Source of the DNA: DUSC01 sp964371125
GTDB lineage: Bacteria > Pseudomonadota > Alphaproteobacteria > Rhizobiales > Rhizobiaceae
Reading direction: 5' to 3'
NCBI GenBank assembly: GCA_964371125.1
Contig: CAYJMY010000078.1
Span: 1-19,217, forward strand
DNA: 19,217 nucleotides
This document shows, piece after piece, positions 13,694 through 19,217 of this stretch (position 1 is the stretch's first letter; the number at the start of each line of letters is the position of its first letter). The position numbers and the translations under genes are program-made. The notes beneath the pieces are model-generated. The model was given only the letters and a program-made list of their open reading frames with translations. It was not told where the DNA came from and made no database searches.

Positions 13694-14869
13694 GTGACGA
13701 CGGCAGCCGAGGAACGCGAGGACACGCTCAACTCCATCCGCGAGGGCGTGCGCGGCGTGGTGCGCAAGTTTGACGACGAATACTGGCTGGATCGCGACGA
13801 GGACGGCGTGTTCCCGAACGAGTTCCACCGGGCGATGGCGGACGCCGGATGGCTCGGCATCACCATGCCGGAGGAGTACGGCGGCTCGGGGCTCGGCGTC
13901 ACCGAGGCGGCGATCATGATGCACGAGGTCGCCAACAACGGCGGCGGCATGGCCGCTGCGTCGTCGGTGCACATCAACCTGTTCGGCCCGCACCCGATCG
14001 TCGTCTTCGGCAACCACGAGCAGAAGTCGGAATGGATCCCGCGCCTCGTCGCCGGGCAGGACAAGGTGGCCTTCGGGGTCACCGAGCCGGACGCGGGCCT
14101 CGACACCACCCGCATCAAGACCTTCGCCGAGAAGGTGCCCGGCGGCTACAAGGTGCGCGGCCAGAAGGTGTGGACCTCGACCGCTCAGGTGGCGTCGAAG
14201 ATCATGCTGCTGACGCGCACGACGCGCTACGAGGACTGCAAGCGTCCGACCGACGGCATCACCATCTTCTATACCGATCTCGACCGCCGGCACATCGAGG
14301 TGCAGCGCATCCCCAAGATGGGCCGCAAGGCGGTCGATTCCAACGCCATCTTCATCGAGGACCTGTTCATCCCCGACGAGCACCGCATCGGCGAGGAGGG
14401 CAACGGCTTCTCCTACATCCTCCACTCGCTCAATCCCGAGCGCATCCTGGTCGGCACGGAAGCGGTGGCGATCGGCCGCGACGCGCTGGCGCGCGCCGCC
14501 CGCTACGCCAAGGAGCGCGTCGTCTTCGGCCGCCCGATCGGCCAGAACCAGGGCATCCAGCATCCGCTGGCGGAGAAGTGGATGTACCTGGAATCGGCCT
14601 GGCTGATGCTGATGAAGGCGGCGGAGCTCTACGATTCGCACAAGCCTTGCGGCGCCGAGGCCAATGCCGGCAAGTTCCTCGCGGCGCGGGCCGGCTACGA
14701 CGCCTGCCTGCAGTCGGTGCTCACCCATGGCGGCTTCGGCTACGCCAAGGAATACCACGTCGAGCGGCTGCTGCGCGAAGTGACTGTGACGCGCATCGCC
14801 CCGGTGACCGAGCAACTCATCCAGAGCTTCATCGCCGAGAAGGTGCTCGACCTTCCGAAGAGCTACTGA
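13694..14869 (+). CDS. Acyl-CoA dehydrogenase, third type
   Basis: 391 residues beginning at GTG 13694, four bases after the lyase stop, with GGAGG upstream at 13682-13686. Landmarks: MPEEYGGSGLG (58-68), FGVTEPDAGLDTTR (127-140; GSD is changed to GLD), KVWTS (158-162), FGRPIGQNQGIQHPLAE (278-294) and THGGFGY (344-350). The C-terminal FAD-binding turn is RIAPVTEQLI (367-376) instead of 'IYEGTSQI', so Pro370 replaces the MCAD-type catalytic Glu and Glu249 in NPERI is the likely base. It differs clearly from the other dehydrogenases in the window (different flavin-loop and C-terminus). It should oxidise an acyl-CoA that the following SDR/hydratase-2 pair can process. The exact substrate is unknown. 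Confidence 0.92.
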   Translation: MTTAAEEREDTLNSIREGVRGVVRKFDDEYWLDRDEDGVFPNEFHRAMADAGWLGITMPEEYGGSGLGVTEAAIMMHEVANNGGGMAAASSVHINLFGPHPIVVFGNHEQKSEWIPRLVAGQDKVAFGVTEPDAGLDTTRIKTFAEKVPGGYKVRGQKVWTSTAQVASKIMLLTRTTRYEDCKRPTDGITIFYTDLDRRHIEVQRIPKMGRKAVDSNAIFIEDLFIPDEHRIGEEGNGFSYILHSLNPERILVGTEAVAIGRDALARAARYAKERVVFGRPIGQNQGIQHPLAEKWMYLESAWLMLMKAAELYDSHKPCGAEANAGKFLAARAGYDACLQSVLTHGGFGYAKEYHVERLLREVTVTRIAPVTEQLIQSFIAEKVLDLPKSY

Positions 14870-14871
14870 TC

Positions 14872-14887
14872 GCCGCCTCCGGGCGGC
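14872..14887 (+). other. Small hairpin between acyl-CoA dehydrogenase and MFE-2-like SDR genes
   Basis: GCCGCC (14872-14877) and GGCGGC (14882-14887) pair around a TCCG loop directly after the dehydrogenase TGA. An A-rich stretch (aaaaacaaagaacacag) follows, so it is not a classical U-tract terminator on the plus strand. It may modestly attenuate or stabilise the operon transcript. The downstream ribosome site GAGGGGG is intact. Confidence 0.3.
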
Positions 14888-14934
14888 GGGCCTGAGCCGA
14901 AAAACAAAGAACACAGCAGACGAGGGGGACGCCG

Positions 14935-15849
14935 ATGGGCGTGATGGACGGCAAGGTGGTCCTGGTGACCGGGTCGGCGCGCGGCGTCGGCCGGGCGGTG
15001 GCCGTGGAGATGGCCCGCGCGGGTGCGGCGGTCGTGGTCAACGATCTCGGCGTCTCGCTTTCCGGCGACGGCGAGGCGGACAACCAGGCCGCCTTCGAGG
15101 TGGTTCGCGAAATCGAGGCGCTCGGCGGGCGCGCCATCGCCAACTTCGGCTCCGTGGTGAGCTGGAACGACGCCCACGCTATGGTGCGCGCCGCCGTCGA
15201 GGCGTTCGGCCGTATCGACGCCGTGGTGAACAATGCAGGCAATCTGCGCGACGTGCTCTTCCATAAGATGACGGAGGAGGATTTCGACGCCGTCGTCGGC
15301 GTGCACCTGAAGGGAAGCTTCAACGTCTCGCGCGCGGCGGCGCAGCACTTCAAGGAGCAGGCGAGCGGCGCCTACGTGCACATGGTTTCGACCTCGGGCC
15401 TGATCGGCAATCTCGGCCAGGCCAACTATTCGGCCGCCAAGCTCGGCATCGTCGCTCTGTCGAAATCGATCGCGCTCGACATGCAACGCTTCAACGTGCG
15501 CTCGAATGCCGTGGCGCCGTTCGCCTGGACGCGCATGGTATCCTCGATCCCGACCGATACGCCGGAACAGCAGAAGCGCGTCGAGGGGCTGAAAAAGCTG
15601 ATCCCGGAAAAGGTGGCGGCGCTGTGCGTCGCGCTCTGCTCGGACGAGGCGAAAGAGGTCACCGGCCAGGTGTTCGGCTCGCGCAACAACGAGATCTACC
15701 TGTTCTCGCAGCCCCGCCCGATCCGCACGGCGCACACCAGCGATGGTTGGACGCCCGAGGCGATCATCGAGCGGGTGATCCCGCAGTTCAGGAACGACTT
15801 CTATCCGCTGCATCGGTCCGGCGACGTCTTCAACTGGGAGCCCGTCTAA
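14935..15849 (+). CDS. MFE-2-type (3R)-hydroxyacyl-CoA dehydrogenase (SDR)
   Basis: 304 residues. Rossmann motif TGSARGVG (12-19), NNAG (99-102) and catalytic Ser152, Tyr165 and Lys169 are all in place. It carries the features of the dehydrogenase part of peroxisomal multifunctional enzyme type 2 (HSD17B4/FOX2): VVVNDLGVSLSGDG (33-46), the SGLIGNLGQANYSAAK block (154-169) and NAVAPFAWTRM. The C-terminal extension (TSDGWTPEAIIERVIPQF) is also seen in these proteins. Expected role: oxidation of a (3R)-hydroxyacyl-CoA to the 3-ketoacyl-CoA with NAD. Its TAA overlaps the ATG of the hydratase-2 gene (TAATG), so the two activities joined in eukaryotic MFE-2 are made as a coupled pair. The upstream gap is 65 bp with a strong GAGGGGG ribosome site. 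Confidence 0.9.
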   Translation: MGVMDGKVVLVTGSARGVGRAVAVEMARAGAAVVVNDLGVSLSGDGEADNQAAFEVVREIEALGGRAIANFGSVVSWNDAHAMVRAAVEAFGRIDAVVNNAGNLRDVLFHKMTEEDFDAVVGVHLKGSFNVSRAAAQHFKEQASGAYVHMVSTSGLIGNLGQANYSAAKLGIVALSKSIALDMQRFNVRSNAVAPFAWTRMVSSIPTDTPEQQKRVEGLKKLIPEKVAALCVALCSDEAKEVTGQVFGSRNNEIYLFSQPRPIRTAHTSDGWTPEAIIERVIPQFRNDFYPLHRSGDVFNWEPV

Positions 15850-16700
15850 TGGCCTTCGATCCGCAACGCCTGCGCGACTGGGATTTCGGCGAGCAGAGCC
15901 AGACCTACGACTTCCGTGACGCCATCCTCTACGCGCTCGGCGTCGGCCTGCCGATCGAGGAAGGCGAGAGCGAATATCTGGATTTCCTCCTCGAGGACCG
16001 GCTGCGGGTGTTGCCGGCCTTCGCCGTGACGCTTGCCACCCCCGGCATGTGGCCGAAGATCCCAACGCTGGAGGTGGACTGGGTGAAAGTCCTGCACATG
16101 GCGCACGCCGCGCGTTTCCACAAGCCGCTGCCGGCGGACGCCAGCGTCGTCAGCCGCGCCGCGATCACCGAGCTCTACGACCGCGGCGCCGACAAGGGCG
16201 CGGTATGCATCCTGCGGCGCGAGGTAAGCGACGCCGGCGACGGTACTCTCTACTGCACCATCGACCAGACGGTCGCCCTGCGCGGCAATGGCGGGTTCGG
16301 CGGCGAACCCTTGCCCAGGGCGTCCCGCCCCGAAATGCCGGCGCGCGCGCCCGATCACGCCAAGAGCGTGCAGACGTCCGCCCGCGCCGCGCTGATCTAC
16401 CGGCTGTCGGGCGACTACAACCCGCTGCACGCGCACTACGATGTGGCGCGCAAGGCCGGCTACGACCGGCCGATCCTGCACGGCCTCGCCTCCTACGGCA
16501 CCGCCTGCGCGATCGTGCTGCAGGCGTTCTGCGATGGCGACCCGGCGCGCATGAAGTCGCTCGACCTGCGTTTCTCCGGCGTCGTCATGCCCGGCGACCG
16601 CCTCGACTTCTCCTGCTGGAAGGACGGCGGACGGGTGCTGTTCGAGGCGAAGGTCGGCGAGCGGACCGTGATGGACCAGGGCGTCGCCGACATCGCTTGA
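15849..16700 (+). CDS. MFE-2-type enoyl-CoA hydratase 2 (MaoC family)
   Basis: 283 residues forming a double-hotdog hydratase 2. The N-terminal half contains the substrate-binding pseudo-domain (YALGVG at 28-33, LPAFAVTLATPGMWP at 55-69). The C-terminal half has the catalytic hydratase-2 motif YRLSGDYNPLHAHYDVARKAG, with Asp189, Asn191 and His194 as in human MFE-2, followed by YDRPILHGLASYG. It hydrates trans-2-enoyl-CoA to (3R)-hydroxyacyl-CoA, the substrate of the SDR encoded by the overlapping upstream gene. It is the last gene of the seven-gene plus-strand operon and is followed by a strong hairpin. The double-domain length and the intact motif make this a firm call; chain specificity is unknown, though bulky or branched chains are usual for this class. 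Confidence 0.93.
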   Translation: MAFDPQRLRDWDFGEQSQTYDFRDAILYALGVGLPIEEGESEYLDFLLEDRLRVLPAFAVTLATPGMWPKIPTLEVDWVKVLHMAHAARFHKPLPADASVVSRAAITELYDRGADKGAVCILRREVSDAGDGTLYCTIDQTVALRGNGGFGGEPLPRASRPEMPARAPDHAKSVQTSARAALIYRLSGDYNPLHAHYDVARKAGYDRPILHGLASYGTACAIVLQAFCDGDPARMKSLDLRFSGVVMPGDRLDFSCWKDGGRVLFEAKVGERTVMDQGVADIA

Positions 16701-16744
16701 CGTCGGACGCGGCGGCCCTCCGTTCCGGAGACAATCGCATCGGA

Positions 16745-16770
16745 CTGCCGGCGGTGCTTGTCGCCGGCAG
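16745..16770. terminator. Hairpin between convergent genes, likely bidirectional terminator
   Basis: CTGCCGGCG (16745-16753) and CGCCGGCAG (16762-16770) form a perfect 9-bp stem with an 8-base loop. It lies 45 bases after the hydratase-2 stop and 47 bases from the phosphatase stop on the opposite strand. A smaller stem CTCCG/CGGAG (16718-16730) precedes it. There is no clear U-run, so termination strength is uncertain. Confidence 0.5.
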
Positions 16771-16816
16771 CGACGCCCTGTCGGTCGTCGAGGTCAAGAT
16801 TGTGGAAGCGATCGCT

Positions 16817-17569
16817 TCAGGCGACGAGTCGCAGCGCGAGGTTGCGCAGGTCGGCCTCGGAGAAGCCGAGTTGGCGCATCGCGTAGCTGCGCGTGTCGCC
16901 GAAGTCGCGCTCGATCGCGGCGAACATCGCCTCGAGGTAGCGCCGGTCCGCGGCGATGACCGGTTCGGCGACTTCGGGCGCGACGGCGGCGATGCCGATG
17001 CTTTCATTGCGGCCCATGAACCTCTCGCGCAGCCGGTCGCGTGCAGCGTTCGTCGCCAGATAGTCCGCGAAGATGTCGTCGCGCGACACGCCGACGAGGT
17101 CCAGAACCAGGGCGACGGCGATGCCTGTCCTGTCCTTGCCGGCGGCGCAGTGGACGACCACCGGGCCGTCGCTTTCGATCACCGTGCGGATGTAGCGGCG
17201 GAAGATGGCGGTGAACTGCACCGGCAGCCGGTCGTAGATGGCGATCATGACGTCGGTCGCCGCCTGCGCGGTCGAGGTCAGGTCGGCGAGCACGGCGCCG
17301 AGGTCGCCGCTGCGGAAATCGTGCGCCTCAGCTACGATGCGGAAACCCGCCTGGCCGACCAGCGGCGAGGGGCGCTTCGATTTCTCCGTCTCGGTGCGCA
17401 GGTCGAACACGGTGGTCACGCCGATGCGCCGCATGGCGTCGATGGCGTCGCCGATTCCGTCGAAAGCGCCGCTGCGATAGAGGCTGCCCGGCCGCAGTCG
17501 GCCGCCAGCCGCGGGGTAGGGGGCAACCGGCCGGAAGTTCAGCGTTCCTTCGATCGAAGGCATTTCCAT
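16817..17569 (-). CDS. PtpB/LipA-like tyrosine (or lipid) phosphatase
   Basis: 250 residues from the ATG at 17569, which has a GGGAAA ribosome site; a longer frame upstream overlaps the neighbouring SDR and is not used. The catalytic P-loop is HCAAGKDRTG (140-149), a CX5R motif with nucleophile Cys141 and Arg147. The 'KDRTG' form and the N-terminal NFRPV---P---GRLRPGSLYRSG block (11-34) mark the tyrosine phosphatase group that includes mycobacterial PtpB and Listeria LipA. FDLRTETEKSKRPS (55-68) is the conserved loop after the second strand. It should remove phosphate from phosphotyrosine/serine proteins or phosphoinositides. No signal peptide is visible. It follows an SDR gene by 65 bp on the same strand; no link to ring degradation is evident. 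Confidence 0.88.
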   Translation of the reverse strand: MEMPSIEGTLNFRPVAPYPAAGGRLRPGSLYRSGAFDGIGDAIDAMRRIGVTTVFDLRTETEKSKRPSPLVGQAGFRIVAEAHDFRSGDLGAVLADLTSTAQAATDVMIAIYDRLPVQFTAIFRRYIRTVIESDGPVVVHCAAGKDRTGIAVALVLDLVGVSRDDIFADYLATNAARDRLRERFMGRNESIGIAAVAPEVAEPVIAADRRYLEAMFAAIERDFGDTRSYAMRQLGFSEADLRNLALRLVA

Positions 17570-17634
17570 GCGCAATTTCCCGAGCGAAGGACGGCGGAAT
17601 CGCGCCGCCGTCGGAGGTATTGGAGACCCTGCTT

Positions 17635-18396
17635 CTAGTAAACCGCGCGCCCGCCCGACAGGTCGAACGTGACGCCGGTGTTGAAACTGCAGGCGTCCGA
17701 TGAAAGCCATGCGACAAGCTCGGCCGCCTCGTCCGGACGGCCCATGCGCTCCATCGGGATCCTGGCGATCGAGGCGGCCATGGCGTCGGGCGCGCGCTCG
17801 ATCGTGTCGGCGACCAGCGGCGTGTCGAACACGGTCGGGCAGATCGCGTTGACGAGGACGCCGGTCGTGGCGAGTTCCTTGCCGAGCGACTTGGTCAGCC
17901 CGATGACGCCGGCCTTGGCGGCGACATATCCGGCCATGAACGGATTGCCGTCCTTGCCGGCCTGGCTGGTCGTGTTGACGATGCGGCCCCACCCCTGCGC
18001 GACCATCGACGGAACGAAGGCGCGGCAGGTGTGGAAGACGCTGTCGAGGTTGATGGCGATCGCCTGGCGCCAGTCATCCGGCGTCAACTGGGCGAGCGGG
18101 GCGACGCGGGTCGAATGGCCGGCGCAGTTGAACAGGATGTCGAGGCCGCCCCAGCGGGCGAGCAGCGCCTGCGCGGCCTCGGCCACCCTGTCGCCGTCGG
18201 CGACGTCGACCGAGGCGGCATGGACCTCGCCGAGCCCGTCGAGTTCGCGGCGCGCCCGTTCGAGCTTGCCGGCGTCGCGACCCCACAGCTCGACCGCGGC
18301 GCCCGATTTCAGGTAGAGCCGCGCCGCGGCGAAGCCGATGCCGGACCCGCCGCCGGTCACCAAAGCCCGCTTTCCCTTCAGGTCGTAGCTGTTCAC
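17635..18396 (-). CDS. Short-chain dehydrogenase/reductase
   Basis: 253 residues beginning with GTG at 18396, which overlaps the TGA of the AliB-like gene by four bases (GTGA) and has GGAGGG seven bases upstream. Rossmann motif TGGGSGIG (14-21), NCAG (90-93, in place of the usual NNAG) and catalytic Ser144, Tyr157, Lys161. Arg40 after the second strand (ELWGRD) suggests NADP may be accepted. It ends with SFNTGVTFDLSGGRAVY, the typical SDR C-terminus. Its coupling to an AliB-like dehydrogenase suggests oxidation of a hydroxylated ring acyl-CoA, so it could be a second BadH-like step or handle a ring substituent; the sequence is less BadH-like than the 8818-9582 protein. The reaction is otherwise unassigned. 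Confidence 0.88.
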   Translation of the reverse strand: MNSYDLKGKRALVTGGGSGIGFAAARLYLKSGAAVELWGRDAGKLERARRELDGLGEVHAASVDVADGDRVAEAAQALLARWGGLDILFNCAGHSTRVAPLAQLTPDDWRQAIAINLDSVFHTCRAFVPSMVAQGWGRIVNTTSQAGKDGNPFMAGYVAAKAGVIGLTKSLGKELATTGVLVNAICPTVFDTPLVADTIERAPDAMAASIARIPMERMGRPDEAAELVAWLSSDACSFNTGVTFDLSGGRAVY

Positions 18397-19217
18397 GTGA
18401 ATTCCCTCCCCAGCATGTGGCGGGCGATGATCATCTTCATGATCTGCGGCGTGCCGTCGGCGATGATCTGGCCGAGCACGTCGCGGTAGCGCTGCTCGAC
18501 GGGGAAGTCCTGCGTGTAGCCGTAGTGGCCGTGGAGCACGAGGCACTGCCGGATGACGTCGGCGCAGAGCGTCGGGCCCTCGGCCTTGCACATCGCCGCC
18601 TCGGCGGTATGCGGCAGGCCGTGGTCGCGCAGCCACAGCGTGCGGTAGCAGAGCCAGCGCAGCATCTCGAGGCGCGCCTTCGCCTCGGCGAGCGGGAACG
18701 AGACGCCTTGGTTCTTCGACACGGGCTGGCCGAAGGCCTGCCGGCCCTTCACATACTCGACCGTCTCCTCGAGCGTCTGCTCCGCCGCGCCGAGGCACAT
18801 CAGGCCGATCAGCGCCCGGGTGTAGTCGAAGGTCTGCATGACCTGCGTGAAGCCGGCGTTCTCCGGTCCGATCATGTTGGCGGCGGGGATGCGCACCCCG
18901 TCGAGGAACAGCGAGCCGCGAACGATGCCTCTGGCCCCCATGTCCTCGTAGCGGGTCTTCGTCAGGCCGGGCGAATTGAGTGGAAGAAGGAAGGCGGAGA
19001 CGCCCGCCGCCTTCTTCTCCGGCGCGGTCTTGGCGAAGAGGATCGCGGCGTCCGCCGCCATCAGCAGTGTGATCGCGGACTTCTCGCCGGTGACGACATA
19101 GTGGTCGCCGTCGCGCACCGCCCGCGTGCGGATCGCCGCCGCGTCCGAGCCGCAATGCGGCGCGGTGCGGCAGCCGCCGATGATCTTTTCGCCCGCCGCG
19201 CGCCCGGGCAGCCACAC
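18393..19217 (-). CDS. aliB: AliB-like (cyclohexanecarboxyl-CoA) acyl-CoA dehydrogenase, N-terminus outside window
   Basis: The last 274 residues of an acyl-CoA dehydrogenase; the frame runs off the right edge, so about 110 N-terminal residues are missing. Numbering is from the edge. From memory it shares AliB-type blocks: FDYTRALIGL (130-139), FGQPVSKNQGVSFPLAE (162-178), LWLRDHGLPHTAEAAMCK (194-211) and EQRYRDVLGQIIADGTPQIMK (241-261). AliB oxidises cyclohexanecarboxyl-CoA to the cyclohex-1-ene derivative. The catalytic turn reads ADGT instead of YEGT, putting Asp254 where most family members have Glu, and the helix-G position used by IVD is Thr133. The usual TEP-GSD loop is TAP-HCGSD (18-25). 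The gene overlaps the following SDR by four bases. The dehydrogenase family is certain; the AliB assignment is moderate. Confidence 0.72.
   Translation of the reverse strand: MWLPGRAAGEKIIGGCRTAPHCGSDAAAIRTRAVRDGDHYVVTGEKSAITLLMAADAAILFAKTAPEKKAAGVSAFLLPLNSPGLTKTRYEDMGARGIVRGSLFLDGVRIPAANMIGPENAGFTQVMQTFDYTRALIGLMCLGAAEQTLEETVEYVKGRQAFGQPVSKNQGVSFPLAEAKARLEMLRWLCYRTLWLRDHGLPHTAEAAMCKAEGPTLCADVIRQCLVLHGHYGYTQDFPVEQRYRDVLGQIIADGTPQIMKMIIARHMLGREFT

Noticed and set aside
12710..14914. A 734-codon open frame on the minus strand
   Set aside because: It mirrors the CitE-like lyase and third dehydrogenase genes. Its His/Arg/Asp-rich translation has no domain and no ribosome site.
17570..17992. Upstream extension of the phosphatase frame into the SDR gene
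   Set aside because: The added part is an out-of-frame reading of the SDR. The phosphatase family begins at the NFRP block and the ATG at 17569 has a ribosome site.

Overview
The window is high-GC DNA with tightly packed, often overlapping genes and G/C-rich third codon positions. It carries a perfect 38-bp inverted repeat of the C-rich type (ccccaccccta.../tccccacaaggggga) that I recognise from Hyphomicrobiales (Rhizobiales) genomes. The best reading is a chromosomal catabolic island of an alphaproteobacterium near Mesorhizobium/Phyllobacteriaceae. No rRNA, tRNA, IS, phage or CRISPR features were seen.

Layout. (1) 1-800 (+): 3' end of a crotonase/FadJ-like gene, followed by a convergent gap with the palindromic repeat. 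(2) 1073-3325 (-): a MarR-type regulator, an acyl-CoA dehydrogenase (ACAD) and a PaaI-like thioesterase; a BKACE (DUF849) gene diverges from the regulator at 3546-4478 (+). (3) 4508-9582 (-): badH-like dehydrogenase, badI-like ring hydrolase, an acetyl-CoA hydrolase/transferase-family protein, a second ACAD and an EamA permease. (4) 9708-16700 (+): a seven-gene operon holding a degenerate HMG-CoA-synthase-like domain fused to a DUF35 OB-fold, an SCP-x-type thiolase, a MaoC protein, a CitE-like lyase, a third ACAD, and an SDR plus hydratase-2 pair equivalent to a split peroxisomal multifunctional enzyme type 2 (MFE-2). (5) 16817-19217 (-): an AliB-like ACAD (cut by the window edge), an SDR and a PtpB/LipA-like phosphatase.

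How it may work. BadI closely resembles 2-ketocyclohexanecarboxyl-CoA hydrolase, BadH resembles 2-hydroxycyclohexanecarboxyl-CoA dehydrogenase, and the edge ACAD resembles AliB (cyclohexanecarboxyl-CoA dehydrogenase). Together they suggest oxidation and hydrolytic opening of a saturated carbocyclic acyl-CoA to a dicarboxylyl-CoA. The ACADs, hydratases, MFE-2 pair, thiolase/DUF35 complex, CitE-like lyase and BKACE would then shorten the product. No acyl-CoA ligase (AliA) or BadK-like hydratase is visible, so the true substrate may be a substituted ring (naphthenic acid, terpenoid or steroid fragment) rather than plain cyclohexanecarboxylate. A TACGGTA-centred motif recurs in the control regions and is a candidate operator for the local MarR protein.

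The most novel-looking parts are the HMGCS-like/DUF35 fusion without catalytic Cys/His beside an intact thiolase, and the CoA-transferase-family protein that lacks the expected nucleophilic Glu and is translationally coupled to badI.
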